Positions 54,112-63,783 of a stretch of 64,000 nt of DNA are shown here, piece after piece. The notes below the pieces were generated by a model that was given only the letters and a program-made list of their open reading frames with translations, ran no database searches and had not been told where the DNA came from. The position numbers were made by a program, and so were the translations under genes. The DNA comes from Tepidamorphaceae bacterium (GTDB taxonomy: Bacteria; Pseudomonadota; Alphaproteobacteria; Rhizobiales; JAKSCL01): NCBI GenBank assembly GCA_028289445.1, contig JANQPO010000017.1, positions 605,537 through 669,536 of the forward strand. The letters run 5' to 3'. Each line of letters opens with the position of its first letter. Position 1 is the first letter of the stretch.

Positions 54112-54333
54112 ATGAAAACACCCCTCCCGCTGTGGCAGCGACTGCTCATCACTGTCATCGTGATGCTGATCACCAGTTATGTGGTCGGCCTGGCTTGGGA
54201 GGCTGTTCTCGGCTTCAAGCTGCCGAGCTATGTCGCGGGCGTCGTCGGGGGGCTCGCAGCCTTACCGATCTGGGATCTTCTGGCGCGGATCGGCGGGACG
54301 GACGATGCGGAGCGCGATGCCAATCCCCAGTAA
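54112..54333 (+). CDS. Small two-helix membrane protein
   Basis: This is a 73-aa hypothetical protein with GAGGAG 7 bases before its ATG. Two hydrophobic segments are visible: [19 protein letters not shown] and [19 protein letters not shown]. It ends in an acidic tail. No family is recognised. It is divergent from the decayed dioxygenase gene and about 200 bases ahead of rpsD. Confidence 0.6.
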   Translation: MKTPLPLWQRLLITVIVMLITSYVVGLAWEAVLGFKLPSYVAGVVGGLAALPIWDLLARIGGTDDAERDANPQ

Positions 54334-54530
54334 ACCGCGTTGACACATCGGGTGCGCTTGTCTACATGACACCGCGACACGGGGGCGGATGCCCCCGCGT
54401 TTTATTGAATGCACCCGCGATCGTCAGCCCACGCGCTGTGGTTTGCGATCTGTCGGCTCCAATAGGGGCAAAGGAGGGCGCTGATCCGGCTGCCGTACGT
54501 TTCTGCGCGGCCTCAGTGAAAGGACATGCG

Positions 54531-55148
54531 ATGAGCAAGCGCACCAGCACGAAATACAAGATCGACCGCCGTTTGGGCGAGAACATTTGGGGCCGGCCGC
54601 GGTCGCCGGTCAATCGCCGCGACTATGCGCCTGGCGAACACGGCCAGCGTCGCCGCGGTAAGCTCTCCGACTTCGGCGTACAGCTTCGCGCCAAGCAGAA
54701 GCTGAAGGGCTATTACGGCAACATCACCGAGAAGCAGTTCAAGCGCGCCTACACCGAGGCGTCGCGGATGAAGGGCGACACCTCGGAGAACCTCATCGGG
54801 CTTCTGGAACGCCGCCTCGACGCGGTGGTCTATCGCGCGAAGTTCGTGCCGACCGTGTTTGCGGCGCGGCAGTTCGTCAATCACGGTCACGTCAAGGTCA
54901 ACGGCCGGCGGGTGAACATTCCAAGCTATCGGGTAAAGGTCGACGACGTGATCGAGCTTAAGGACGCGTCGAAGGACATGGCCTTGGTGCTGGAGGCCAC
55001 GCAGCTCGCCGAGCGGGATGTGCCGGACTATATCGCCGTCGACCATAACAAGATGGTGGCGACGTTCTCGCGCGTGCCGAGCTTTTCCGATGTTCCCTAT
55101 CCGGTGCAGATGGAACCGAACCTGGTGGTCGAGTTCTACTCCCGCTAA
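54531..55148 (+). CDS. rpsD: 30S ribosomal protein S4
   Basis: S4 is a primary 16S rRNA-binding protein and assembly initiator. The 205-aa protein starts [20 protein letters not shown] (AAAGGA upstream). It contains the S4 RNA-binding domain, with [20 protein letters not shown] and [20 protein letters not shown], and ends [15 protein letters not shown] long open frame extends upstream but is not conserved. It stands alone with its own terminator, away from the S13-S11 operon. Confidence 0.98.
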   Translation: MSKRTSTKYKIDRRLGENIWGRPRSPVNRRDYAPGEHGQRRRGKLSDFGVQLRAKQKLKGYYGNITEKQFKRAYTEASRMKGDTSENLIGLLERRLDAVVYRAKFVPTVFAARQFVNHGHVKVNGRRVNIPSYRVKVDDVIELKDASKDMALVLEATQLAERDVPDYIAVDHNKMVATFSRVPSFSDVPYPVQMEPNLVVEFYSR

Positions 55149-55169
55149 TCGGTCGCATCATTTGAAACG

Positions 55170-55200
55170 AAAAAGCCGCCCAATGGGCGGCTTTTCTTTT
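55170..55200. terminator. Bidirectional terminator between rpsD and grxD
   Basis: A GCCGCCC-AAT-GGGCGGC hairpin (55175-55191) is followed on the plus strand by TTTTCTTTT. On the minus strand it is followed by TTTTTCG. It lies 26 bases past rpsD and 18 bases past the convergent grxD stop, and should stop both. Confidence 0.9.
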
Positions 55201-55217
55201 CCGGTTCTGGCTCAGTA

Positions 55218-55553
55218 TCAGGCGGGCTGACGAACGGCGATGCCCTTTTCCGTCATGTGGTCCTGTAGCTCGCCGGCCTGGAACATCTCACGCACGATAT
55301 CGCAGCCGCCGACGAATTCGCCCTTCACATAGAGCTGCGGGATGGTCGGCCAGTTGGTGAATTCCTTGATGCCATTGCGCATGGCGTCGGATTCAAGAAC
55401 GTTGACGTCGTGATAATCGACGCCGAGATAGGTGAGAATCTGAACAAGCTGGCCGGAAAAGCCGCACTGCGGAAAATCCTTCGTTCCCTTCATGAAGAGG
55501 ACGATGTCGTTGCCGGTGATGTGATTGGAGATCACCTGGTTGATGTCGCTCAT
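55218..55553 (-). CDS. grxD: Monothiol glutaredoxin, Grx4 type
   Basis: This CGFS glutaredoxin binds and transfers [2Fe-2S] clusters with BolA partners. The 111-aa protein has [20 protein letters not shown] with the CGFS motif at about residues 29-32, and the glutathione-binding [20 protein letters not shown]. It lies 54 bases downstream of the bolA gene on the same strand, the standard alphaproteobacterial pairing. Confidence 0.96.
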   Translation of the reverse strand: MSDINQVISNHITGNDIVLFMKGTKDFPQCGFSGQLVQILTYLGVDYHDVNVLESDAMRNGIKEFTNWPTIPQLYVKGEFVGGCDIVREMFQAGELQDHMTEKGIAVRQPA

Positions 55554-55607
55554 GGTCGATCCTTTCGTCTGAACGGGTTCAAGGCCCGTCGATAAATTGC
55601 CCAGCGG

Positions 55608-55841
55608 TTAGTCCGGCGCGTTTGTCTGAAGCGCTAGCGCATGCAGCGCGCCGCCCATATTGCCTTGCAGGGCTTGATAAACGATCTGGTGTTGCTGAAC
55701 GCGTGTCTTGCCGCGAAATTCTTCGGAGACCACGTGGGCCGCATAGTGATCGCCATCGCCGGCCAGGTCGCGGATTTCCACCGTGGCGTCGGGGAGCGCA
55801 GCCTTGATCAGCCGTTCGATCTCCGTCGCGTCCATCGGCAT
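55608..55841 (-). CDS. BolA-family protein
   Basis: The 77-aa protein has the BolA/IbaG fold: IERLIKAALPDATVEIRDLA, then HYAAHVVSEEFRGKTRVQQH with the conserved His of the cluster-binding loop, ending GALHALALQTNAPD. It forms a cluster-sharing pair with the adjacent monothiol glutaredoxin. An ATG two codons downstream is an alternative start. It is six bases after purL on the same strand. Confidence 0.93.
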   Translation of the reverse strand: MPMDATEIERLIKAALPDATVEIRDLAGDGDHYAAHVVSEEFRGKTRVQQHQIVYQALQGNMGGALHALALQTNAPD

Positions 55842-55847
55842 GGTCGA

Positions 55848-58055
55848 TTACTCCGATCCGCTTCCCGCCATATAGGCCGGGAACCAGCGTTCATGGGTTT
55901 CCCTCAATCTGGCAACAGATATGGAGAGATGTCCCTCAACAGTCAATCGCTCGCCACCGACCGTGCCCAGCCAGGCGGCGAACAGACCATCGGCTTCGGC
56001 GCGCGCGATTATGCTGTCGACGCGCACCGGCGGTGTTGTCACCACATAGCGCGCCTGGTCTTCGCCGAAGAGTGCTGCGTGCGGCGGCAGGCCGTCGTCT
56101 GGCAGTTCGCAGATCGCCCCGACATCGCCGGCGATCGCCATCTCGGCCAGGGCGACAACCAGGCCCCCATCGGAAACATCGTGGCAGGCGTTCACCCGTC
56201 CGCGCTGGATGAGATCGGCGACGAACGCGCCCGCTCGCTTCTCGGCGTCTAGGTCGACTGGTGGTGGCGGTCCGTCCTCGCGGCCCAGAATCTCGCGCAG
56301 GTAGATCGATTGGCCGAGATGGCCAGTAGGCGGTGCGCCGATCACCAGGATCGCGTCGCTGTTGTCCTTGAAGGCGATCGTTGCGTGTGCGGCTACGTCC
56401 TTGATCAAGCCGACCGCGCCAATCGCCGGTGTCGGCAAGATGGCCTGGCCGTTGGTCTCGTTGTAGAGCGACACATTGCCGGAGACGACGGGCGCGGAAA
56501 GCACCCGCGACGCCTCTCCGACACCGCGTACGGCGGCGACGAACTGACCCATGATGTCAGGTCGCTCGGGATTGCCGAAATTGAGGTTGTCCGTGATTGC
56601 CAACGGTGTTGCGCCGGTGGCCCACAGATTGCGGCAGGCCTCGGCCACCGCTTGTTTGCCGCCCTCGAAGGGATCCGCCTCGCAATAGCGCGGCGTCACG
56701 TCGACGGTCAGCGCCAGTGCCTTTTCTGTCCCGTCGATGCGAATGACCGCGGCATCGCCGCCTGGTCGCACCAGGGTGTTGCCCTGAATGATATGGTCGT
56801 ACTGCTCCCAGACCCAGCGTCTGGAGCACATGTCCGGCGCACCAAGGATCTTCAAAAGGGCGTCATCAAGCGCATCCGGTGCTTCGACATCCTCGGCGGC
56901 GAGCGCCTCGCGGACGGGCGGTTCTGTGAACGGCCGGTCATACTCCGGCGCCTCGTCGCCCAGTTCCTTGATCGGCAGGTTGGCGACGGTCTGGCCGCCA
57001 TGGTCGACGACGAAGCGCAGTGTGTCGGTGGTCTCGCCGACGACGGCGAAGTCGAGGCCCCACTTGGTGAAGATCGCCTCGGCCTCGACGCGCTTATCGG
57101 GCTTGAGAACCATGAGCATGCGCTCCTGGCTCTCCGACAGCATCATCTCATAGGCCGTCATGCCGTCTTCACGGCATGGCACCTTGCCGAGATCGAGCGC
57201 AACGCCGAGATCGCCCTTGGCGCCCATCTCGACGGCGGAACAGGTAAGGCCGGCCGCGCCCATGTCTTGGATGGCGATGACGGAGTCGGACGCCATCAAC
57301 TCGAGACAAGCTTCCAGGAGCAGCTTTTCGGAGAACGGGTCGCCGACCTGAACGGTCGGGCGCTTTTCCTCGATCCGATCGTCGAACTCGGCCGACGCCA
57401 TCGTTGCGCCGCCGACGCCGTCGCGGCCGGTCTTGGAGCCGAGATAGACGACGGGATTCCCGACGCCGGTCGCCTTGGCGTAGAAAATCTCGTCGGCCCG
57501 CGCGATCCCCACCGCCATGGCGTTGACGAGGATATTGCCGTTGTAGCGCGGGTGGAAGTTGACTTCGCCGCCCACCGTCGGGACGCCGAAGGAGTTGCCA
57601 TAGCCGCCAATGCCGGAGACGACGCCGGCGACCAGATGACGAGTCTTTTCGTGGTCCGGACTGCCGAAGCGGAGCGCATTTAGCGCCGCCACCGGCCGGG
57701 CCCCCATGGTGAAGACATCGCGCAAGATGCCGCCAACGCCCGTCGCCGCGCCCTGATAGGGTTCGATGAAGGAGGGGTGGTTGTGGCTTTCCATCTTGAA
57801 GACGACGGCCAGTCCATCGCCGATATCGACGACGCCCGCGTTTTCGCCCGGACCCTGGATCACCTGCGGCCCGTCCGTCGGCAGCGTGCGCAGCCACTTC
57901 TTCGACGATTTATAGGAACAGTGTTCGTTCCACATCGCCGAGAAGATGCCGAGTTCGGTCAGCGTCGGCGTGCGACCGATAAGGTCGAGGATTTTTTGAT
58001 ATTCGTCCGGCGTCAGCCCATGATCGGCGACCAGTTGCGGGGTGATCTCGGTCAT
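55848..58055 (-). CDS. purL: Phosphoribosylformylglycinamidine synthase, large subunit PurL
   Basis: PurL performs the ATP-dependent amidation of FGAR in purine synthesis and needs PurQ (glutaminase) and PurS. The 735-aa small-type PurL has [20 protein letters not shown] and [20 protein letters not shown] with SHNHPS. It also has [11 protein letters not shown], two AIR-synthase-like halves, and LGIPTVGGEV-like [18 protein letters not shown]. Its ATG overlaps the purQ stop by four bases. Full length. Confidence 0.97.
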   Translation of the reverse strand: MTEITPQLVADHGLTPDEYQKILDLIGRTPTLTELGIFSAMWNEHCSYKSSKKWLRTLPTDGPQVIQGPGENAGVVDIGDGLAVVFKMESHNHPSFIEPYQGAATGVGGILRDVFTMGARPVAALNALRFGSPDHEKTRHLVAGVVSGIGGYGNSFGVPTVGGEVNFHPRYNGNILVNAMAVGIARADEIFYAKATGVGNPVVYLGSKTGRDGVGGATMASAEFDDRIEEKRPTVQVGDPFSEKLLLEACLELMASDSVIAIQDMGAAGLTCSAVEMGAKGDLGVALDLGKVPCREDGMTAYEMMLSESQERMLMVLKPDKRVEAEAIFTKWGLDFAVVGETTDTLRFVVDHGGQTVANLPIKELGDEAPEYDRPFTEPPVREALAAEDVEAPDALDDALLKILGAPDMCSRRWVWEQYDHIIQGNTLVRPGGDAAVIRIDGTEKALALTVDVTPRYCEADPFEGGKQAVAEACRNLWATGATPLAITDNLNFGNPERPDIMGQFVAAVRGVGEASRVLSAPVVSGNVSLYNETNGQAILPTPAIGAVGLIKDVAAHATIAFKDNSDAILVIGAPPTGHLGQSIYLREILGREDGPPPPVDLDAEKRAGAFVADLIQRGRVNACHDVSDGGLVVALAEMAIAGDVGAICELPDDGLPPHAALFGEDQARYVVTTPPVRVDSIIARAEADGLFAAWLGTVGGERLTVEGHLSISVARLRETHERWFPAYMAGSGSE

Positions 58056-58741
58056 GCAGCGGCCTGCGCCAATCCCTCGAACAGGCCGAGTCCATCCGTG
58101 CCGCCGAGCGCCATTTCGATGAGGTTCTCGGGATGCGGCATCATGCCAAGCACATTGCGGTTTTCGCCGAGAATGCCCGCGATGGCCCGCTGCGATCCAT
58201 TTGGATTGCTGGCCGGATCGATCGCGCCGTTTGTGTCGCAGTAGCGAAACGCAACACGGTTGTCCGCCTCCAGCGCATCCAGCGTCGTCTCATCCGCGAA
58301 ATAGTTGCCGTCGTGGTGGGCCACCGGAACGGTGATCACCTGACGCCGGCGATAGGCACGGGTGAAGACGCTGTCGGTCGTCTCGACGCGCAGATGCACA
58401 TCGCGGCAGACAAAGGTCATATCCGCGTTGCGCATCAACACGCCAGGCAGAAGGCCGATCTCGGTCAGGATCTGAAACCCGTTGCAGACGCCAAGCACCG
58501 CCACGCCGTCGTTCGCCTTCTTGACAATGTCGGCCATGATCGGTGCGTGCGCGGCAATTGCCCCGACGCGGAGGTAATCCCCGTAGGAAAACCCGCCGGG
58601 CAACACAATGAGGTCGCAGGCAGGTAAGCTTGTCTCTGCGTGCCAAACGAATTGCGGCGCCGCGCCGGCCGCGACTTCGATCGCATGGGCGATGTCGCGC
58701 TCGCGATTGGTGCCGGGAAACTGAACGATGACCGCCTTCAT
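58052..58741 (-). CDS. purQ: Phosphoribosylformylglycinamidine synthase, glutaminase subunit PurQ
   Basis: PurQ is a class I glutamine amidotransferase supplying ammonia to PurL. The catalytic cysteine is in [20 protein letters not shown], and the His-Glu pair is in [15 protein letters not shown]. The start [20 protein letters not shown] is standard. Length is 229 aa. It lies between purS and purL, as expected for the three-component enzyme. Confidence 0.97.
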   Translation of the reverse strand: MKAVIVQFPGTNRERDIAHAIEVAAGAAPQFVWHAETSLPACDLIVLPGGFSYGDYLRVGAIAAHAPIMADIVKKANDGVAVLGVCNGFQILTEIGLLPGVLMRNADMTFVCRDVHLRVETTDSVFTRAYRRRQVITVPVAHHDGNYFADETTLDALEADNRVAFRYCDTNGAIDPASNPNGSQRAIAGILGENRNVLGMMPHPENLIEMALGGTDGLGLFEGLAQAAA

Positions 58742-58759
58742 CGCGTATGGGCCCTGGTG

Positions 58760-59002
58760 TCAGTCAACGATATCGAAGCGATAGTTCTCGATCACCGTAT
58801 TGGCGAGGAGTTGCTTGCACATCGCATCGACCGTTCGTTCGGCGACCGCACGGTCGGTACCGTCAAGCTCGACCTCGAAATAGCGGCCCTGCCGCACGCT
58901 TTCGACGCCGGAGACGCCCAGCGTATCAAGCGCGTTCTCAATGGCTTTGCCCTGCGGGTCTAGCACGCCAGTCTTCAGCGTGACGACGACTTGTGCTTTC
59001 AC
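58760..59002 (-). CDS. purS: Phosphoribosylformylglycinamidine synthase subunit PurS
   Basis: PurS is the small subunit that bridges PurL and PurQ. The 80-aa protein has VVVTLKTGVLDPQGKAIENA, GVSGVESVRQGRYFEVELDG, and the end TVIENYRFDIVD. It starts with GTG. It is 12 bases after purC and 18 bases before purQ on the same strand. Confidence 0.96.
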   Translation of the reverse strand: MKAQVVVTLKTGVLDPQGKAIENALDTLGVSGVESVRQGRYFEVELDGTDRAVAERTVDAMCKQLLANTVIENYRFDIVD

Positions 59003-59014
59003 GGGTGCGTCCGC

Positions 59015-59785
59015 TCAATTCTTGACCAGGACCGGGCCCTTGCCGCCGGTCCGGTCGTTCTCTGCCAGGATGCCAAGCCGGCGCGCCACGTCCTGATAGG
59101 CTTCGACGAGGCCACCCATGTCGCGCCGGAACCGGTCCTTGTCGAGCCGATCGTTCGTTGCGATGTCCCACAGCCGGCAACTGTCGGGGCTGATCTCGTC
59201 GGCCAGGATAATGCGGACCATATCGTTTTCCCAAAGCCGGCCGAACTCCAATTTGAAATCGACCAGACGAATGCCGACACCCATGAACAGGCCGGACAGA
59301 AAGTCGTTGATGCGGATCGACAGGGCCATGATATCGTCGATCTCCTGAGGCGAGGCCCAGCCGAACGCCGTGATGTGTTCCTCCGACACCATCGGGTCCT
59401 CAAGGTCGTCGGACTTGAAATAGAATTCGATGATCGATCGGGGCAGGGGCGTGCCCTCGTCGATGCCCAGACGCTTCGACAGCGAGCCGGCAGCGACATT
59501 ACGGACCACGACCTCAAGCGGAACGATCTCGACTTCGCGAATGAGCTGTTCGCGCATGTTCATGCGGCGAATGAAATGGGTCGGCACGCCGATCTCGCCA
59601 AGGCGCGTGAAGATGTACTCCGAAATCCGGTTGTTGAGCACGCCTTTGCCGTCGATCGTGTCCTGCTTCTTACGATTAAACGCGGTCGCATCGTCCTTGA
59701 AGTGCTGAACGAGCGTTCCGGGCTCCGGACCCTCGTAAAGGACTTTGGCTTTGCCCTCATAAATCCGGCGGCGGCGATTGATCAT
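59015..59785 (-). CDS. purC: SAICAR synthetase PurC
   Basis: PurC joins aspartate to CAIR in purine synthesis. The 256-aa protein opens [20 protein letters not shown]. It has the signatures [20 protein letters not shown] and [20 protein letters not shown] with [13 protein letters not shown]. It is the first gene of purC-purS-purQ-purL-bolA-grxD, all leftward with little spacing. Confidence 0.97.
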   Translation of the reverse strand: MINRRRRIYEGKAKVLYEGPEPGTLVQHFKDDATAFNRKKQDTIDGKGVLNNRISEYIFTRLGEIGVPTHFIRRMNMREQLIREVEIVPLEVVVRNVAAGSLSKRLGIDEGTPLPRSIIEFYFKSDDLEDPMVSEEHITAFGWASPQEIDDIMALSIRINDFLSGLFMGVGIRLVDFKLEFGRLWENDMVRIILADEISPDSCRLWDIATNDRLDKDRFRRDMGGLVEAYQDVARRLGILAENDRTGGKGPVLVKN

Positions 59786-59827
59786 GAGAAATGTCGCACC
59801 AGTGATGTGATAGAAAGGGGCGGCCGT

Positions 59828-59940
59828 CTGATAAGCGGCATGGCGGCTTATCGTGCCGGAATCGCCCTTGAACTGGCGCGGAACCTAATCAATTTCAGCA
59901 CACGATACAATCGAAGAAGATTGTCGTGACGCACAATCTT
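59828..59940. other. Overlapping inverted repeats between purC and the zeta-subunit gene
   Basis: Three elements lie in this divergent 279-base region. GATAAGC-N9-GCTTATC occupies 59830-59852. The other two share a half-site: ACAATC-GAAGAA-GATTGT (59907-59924, extendable by CACG/CGTG) and AAGATTGT-N8-ACAATCTT (59917-59940). The last two are mutually exclusive as hairpins because both use 59919-59924. No T tract follows. They could be operators or alternative leader structures. Nothing shows which. Confidence 0.5.
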
Positions 59941-60064
59941 GGGGTCAGTGCGACGGCACGCTGAAGAGGTTGACGCGGTTGATTTCCCAACGGTCGCGCG
60001 ATAGAGACCGGAAGACCGGCGAGCGGGAGCGCCGACCAGCAAAGTTACAGTGAGGAAGCCGGCA

Positions 60065-60388
60065 ATGAGCACGTTCGACGAGCGCGAAGAAGCGTATGAG
60101 AAGAAGTTTGCCCACGATGCCGAATTGCAGTTCAAGGCCCAGGCGCGGCGAAACCGCCTTCTGGGTGAGTGGGCCGCCGAGAAGCTTGGCCTCACCGGTG
60201 ATGCAGCAGCGGCTTATGCCAAGGATGTCGTGCGCTCGGATCTTGAGGAGCCGGGCGACGAAGACGTCTTTCGCAAGGTGCGCCAGGACTTCGACGAGAA
60301 GTCGATCGATCAGTCCGATCATCAGATTCGCCGGGTGATGGACGAGTTGATGGCCACGGCTGTCGACCAGATCAAATCGGAAAGCTGA
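60065..60388 (+). CDS. F1-ATPase inhibitor subunit zeta (DUF1476)
   Basis: The zeta subunit inhibits ATP hydrolysis by the alphaproteobacterial F1 motor. The 107-aa protein has the inhibitory N-terminus MSTFDEREEAYEKKFAHDAE, followed by a four-helix domain (RRNRLLGEWAAEKLGLTGDA, then EDVFRKVRQDFDEK). I chose the ATG at 60065 because GAGGAAG lies upstream; a start five codons earlier is open. It is divergent from purC, a common position in Rhizobiales. Confidence 0.92.
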   Translation: MSTFDEREEAYEKKFAHDAELQFKAQARRNRLLGEWAAEKLGLTGDAAAAYAKDVVRSDLEEPGDEDVFRKVRQDFDEKSIDQSDHQIRRVMDELMATAVDQIKSES

Positions 60389-60397
60389 TCATCGATC

Positions 60398-61165
60398 ATG
60401 GACGGGGCCTTGAAGGGTCGGCTTGACGCCGGCGACGTCATCTACTCAGGCTGGATCGCCTCGTCCGAGGCGGCGAACGGAGCGACGAAAGTCGCTGCCG
60501 GCTTCGATGCAGTAACCGTCGATATGCAACACGGTGTCGCCGGAATTGAGTCCATGAATCAAGCGGTTACCGCGATCGGGCATGCCGGCGGAGCGCCGTT
60601 GGTGCGCATTCCTCTGTTTGACGCAGGCCTTGCTGGGCGCGCTTTGGATTCCGGCGCCCAGGGCATTATCGCGCCGATGATCAACTCGGTTGCCGAGGCG
60701 GAGTGGCTAGTGCGCGCCGTCAAGTTTCCGCCGCTCGGCGAGCGCAGCTGGGGACCCGCGCGGGCCTGCGCACTCTATGGCATGACGCTCGACGAGATGC
60801 TGGCCGGTGCTAACGACTGGATCATGACGATCGCCATGATCGAGACGCAAATGGCGATGGACGCCATGGACGGGATCATGACAACGCCCGGAATCGATGC
60901 CGTGTTCGTTGGGCCGAGCGATCTGTCTATTTCGCTGGCCAATGGTGCCCGCCTCGATCCAGGTGGCGCGGAAACGCTCAAGGCCTGTGAAACGATCGCC
61001 GATACCGCGCGGCGTCACGGCGTGCACGCCGCAATCTTCGCGCTCAGTCCGACGCTGGCGCGGACCTATCGAGATATGGGGTTCTCGCTCATCGTCCCAG
61101 GCAGCGATCAGACGATCCTCAAACATGGTGCGCAGTCGATTTTAAATGAAATCAAAAAGGCTTAG
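60398..61165 (+). CDS. HpcH/HpaI-family class II aldolase
   Basis: The 255-aa (beta/alpha)8 enzyme belongs to the 2,4-dihydroxyhept-2-ene-dioate aldolase / CitE-like group. Visible are GFDAVTVDMQHGVAGIESMN, the metal and substrate region ALDSGAQGIIAPMINSVAEA with PPLGERSWGP, and GIDAVFVGPSDLSISLANGA. It starts ten bases after the zeta-subunit gene and may be co-transcribed. The physiological substrate is unknown. Confidence 0.88.
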   Translation: MDGALKGRLDAGDVIYSGWIASSEAANGATKVAAGFDAVTVDMQHGVAGIESMNQAVTAIGHAGGAPLVRIPLFDAGLAGRALDSGAQGIIAPMINSVAEAEWLVRAVKFPPLGERSWGPARACALYGMTLDEMLAGANDWIMTIAMIETQMAMDAMDGIMTTPGIDAVFVGPSDLSISLANGARLDPGGAETLKACETIADTARRHGVHAAIFALSPTLARTYRDMGFSLIVPGSDQTILKHGAQSILNEIKKA

Positions 61166-61204
61166 GCTGGGATATTCACCCGCCGACCGCAATTCAGTGT
61201 GACC

Positions 61205-62443
61205 ATGCCGACCCCGACCATTCTCCCGCCGCAAGCCGAGGCCGCGCTTGAACGCTTCGTCGACTTGGTCGTCGCCAGTGGCCCGGTGGAGACGCTCACG
61301 GACAAATACTTCAGCCACACCCGCCGGATTGTCGAAGCGAACGGCAATATGGAGGTCGTTTATGCCGTCTTCCTGCGGCGGCGTGTTGTGGCGGCGCTTG
61401 AACCGGCGATCCGGCTGATTGAACGATTGGCGCCGGACGCGACGATCACGCGGTTTTTCGAGGACGGCGAGATCGTCCCGTCCGAAAAGAAACTCTTGGA
61501 GATTCGAGGCCCATTTGCCCAACTCTCCGAAGCGGAAACGTTGATCCTGCAGAAAGTCGGATTTCCATGCGTGTGCGCCAACAACGCCTACGACATGTGC
61601 CTTGCAGTCCCCTATGCGGCATTCATCGACATGCATGCGCGACATGCGCCCGGCGCCGAAATCAACCTTCTGGCGGCCTATGGCGCGGCGGTTGGCAGCG
61701 CGGCGGCGAAGGTGGCGGACAATGAAGTTCGTGGGTTTATCGGGTCCTCCCAGGACCTGACGGCGCCATTCTATGGTGTGGACCGTGGCGTGGGTACGAT
61801 GCCGCACTCGCTGATCGGCTATGCCGGCGGCAATGCGGTGGAGGCGCTGGAGCGCTTTGTCGCGTCTGTTCCCGAAACAAAAATTGTGACCGCGCTCGTT
61901 GACTACGCGGGTCAGGAAACTTCCGATTCAATTGCCTGCGCGAAGTGGTTTTTCGAAACCGCCAAGCTTGGCGACAGCGGCAAGGTGTTCGGCGTGCGGC
62001 TCGACACCCATGGCGGGCGGTTCGCGGAGGGCCTCGATTACGAGAAATCGGTCGAAGTTGTCGGAGCGTGGCTTGATGTCGCGGGTGAGTATAACATCGT
62101 GGAACGGGTGCTTGGCGGTCGCGCTGTGCAGCTCGATGCGAGCAATATCCTCGTCGACCGGGTGCGTCGTATCCTGTTCGGCTCTGGCGTGTCGGTCGCC
62201 TCGATCATCCATACCCGGCGGGCGCTCGATTCCGCTGGCTACAAAGACACCAAGATCGTCGCATCATCGGGTTTCAACACGCAAAAATGTCAGGTCGTGG
62301 GTGCCGCCCAGGCGCCGGTCGACACGATCGGGACGGGCTCGTTCATGCCGGCGACGCTGACGGAAACATACGCGACAGCCGATATCATCGCCTATGACGG
62401 CGTAAAGCGGGTCAAGGTCGGTCGGGAGTTCCTGTTCGACTAA
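61205..62443 (+). CDS. Nicotinate phosphoribosyltransferase
   Basis: It makes nicotinate mononucleotide for NAD salvage. The roughly 412-aa protein has the NAPRTase segments TDKYFSHTRRIVEANGNMEV, FFEDGEIVPSEKKLLEIRGP, and RGVGTMPHSLIGYAGGNAVE with the catalytic histidine. The phosphoribosyl site region GKVFGVRLDTHGGRFAEGLD is also present, and VVASSGFNTQ-like sequence closes the barrel. The ATG at 61205 is taken; a GTG two codons earlier is open. No clear ribosome site is seen. Confidence 0.88.
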   Translation: MPTPTILPPQAEAALERFVDLVVASGPVETLTDKYFSHTRRIVEANGNMEVVYAVFLRRRVVAALEPAIRLIERLAPDATITRFFEDGEIVPSEKKLLEIRGPFAQLSEAETLILQKVGFPCVCANNAYDMCLAVPYAAFIDMHARHAPGAEINLLAAYGAAVGSAAAKVADNEVRGFIGSSQDLTAPFYGVDRGVGTMPHSLIGYAGGNAVEALERFVASVPETKIVTALVDYAGQETSDSIACAKWFFETAKLGDSGKVFGVRLDTHGGRFAEGLDYEKSVEVVGAWLDVAGEYNIVERVLGGRAVQLDASNILVDRVRRILFGSGVSVASIIHTRRALDSAGYKDTKIVASSGFNTQKCQVVGAAQAPVDTIGTGSFMPATLTETYATADIIAYDGVKRVKVGREFLFD

Positions 62444-62451
62444 GGCGAACG

Positions 62452-63759
62452 TCAGGCCGTGCCGAAAACACGATCGAAGATCGTATCGACATGCTTGAAA
62501 TGATAGGTGAGATCGAAGAGCGCTTCGAGGTCTGATTCTGGAATCAGATCAGTCACTTCCGAATCGGTCTTCAGAAACTCCAGGAAATTGCCTTCGCCCT
62601 TCCAGACGCGCATCGCATGGTGCTGGACAATGCGGTAGGCGTCCTCCCGCGACGCGCCCGCCTGGGTCAGTGCCAAAAGCACGCGCTGTGAGTGGATCAG
62701 TCCGCCAAGTCTGTCCATGTTCATGGACATTGCCTCTGGATAGACGACCAGGTTTTCAATCACGCCGGTGAGGCGGGCGAGCGCGAAATCGAGCGTGATC
62801 GTGGCATCCGGGCCTATGAAACGTTCGACGGAGGAATGCGAGATATCGCGCTCGTGCCAGAGGGCGACGTTCTCCAGCGCCGGAAGCGCGTGGCTGCGGA
62901 CCATGCGGGCGAGGCCGGTGAGGTTCTCCGTCAGCACCGGATTGCGCTTGTGGGGCATCGCCGAGGAGCCCTTCTGGCCAGGCGAAAAATACTCCTCCGC
63001 CTCCAGGACTTCCGTGCGCTGGAGATGGCGGATTTCCGTCGCCAACCGCTCAATCGACGAGGCGATGACGGCAAGCATCGAAAAGAAAGCCGCGTGGCGG
63101 TCGCGCGGGATCACCTGTGTCGAGACCGGCTCGACAGTGAGGCCGAGGGCCTTTGCGACATGTGCTTCGACGCGCGGGTCGATATTGGCGAACGTGCCGA
63201 CGGCACCAGAGATGGCGCAAACGGCGATCTCGCTGCGGGCCGCGACAAGCCGGTCGCGATTGCGGGCGAATTCGGCATAAGCCTGCGCCAGCTTCAGGCC
63301 GAACGTCGTCGGCTCGGCATGAATGCCGTGGCTGCGTCCGATCGTCGGCGTGAGCTTGTGCTCGAAGGCGCGCGTTCTCAATGCAGCCAATAGGGCATCC
63401 AAATCGGCGATCAGAATGTCGGTCGCGCGCGTCAACTGGACGCTCAGACAGGTGTCGAGGACATCCGACGACGTCAGTCCCTGATGAACGAACCGCGCCT
63501 CATCCCCGACGATCTCGGCCAGATGGGTCAAGAAGGCGATGACGTCGTGCTTGACCTCGCGCTCGATCGCGTCGATCCGCGCCACGTCGAAGACTGCGGT
63601 CTCGCCCTTGTCCCAGACCGCTTGTGCCGCCTCTTTCGGGATCGCGCCGATCTCGGCCATCGCTGTCGCGGCGTGGGCCTCGATCTCGAACCAGATACGG
63701 AACTTCGTCTCGGGCGACCAAAGGGCCACCATCTCCGGTCGCGAATAGCGCGGTATCAT
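62452..63759 (-). CDS. purB: Adenylosuccinate lyase PurB
   Basis: PurB acts twice in purine synthesis, producing AICAR and AMP. The 435-aa protein has IPRYSRPEMVALWSPETKFR, the catalytic His region FVHQGLTSSDVLDTCLSVQL, GRSHGIHAEPTTFGLKLAQA, and the superfamily signature GSSAMPHKRNPVLTENLTGL. All catalytic regions are intact. It converges with the nicotinate phosphoribosyltransferase gene. Confidence 0.97.
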   Translation of the reverse strand: MIPRYSRPEMVALWSPETKFRIWFEIEAHAATAMAEIGAIPKEAAQAVWDKGETAVFDVARIDAIEREVKHDVIAFLTHLAEIVGDEARFVHQGLTSSDVLDTCLSVQLTRATDILIADLDALLAALRTRAFEHKLTPTIGRSHGIHAEPTTFGLKLAQAYAEFARNRDRLVAARSEIAVCAISGAVGTFANIDPRVEAHVAKALGLTVEPVSTQVIPRDRHAAFFSMLAVIASSIERLATEIRHLQRTEVLEAEEYFSPGQKGSSAMPHKRNPVLTENLTGLARMVRSHALPALENVALWHERDISHSSVERFIGPDATITLDFALARLTGVIENLVVYPEAMSMNMDRLGGLIHSQRVLLALTQAGASREDAYRIVQHHAMRVWKGEGNFLEFLKTDSEVTDLIPESDLEALFDLTYHFKHVDTIFDRVFGTA

Positions 63760-63783
63760 GGCAATCGACGGTCCTTTGAACGG

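Noticed and set aside
56310..57683. A 457-codon open frame on the plus strand opposite purL
   Set aside because: It is a shadow of the conserved purL coding sequence with no motifs of its own.
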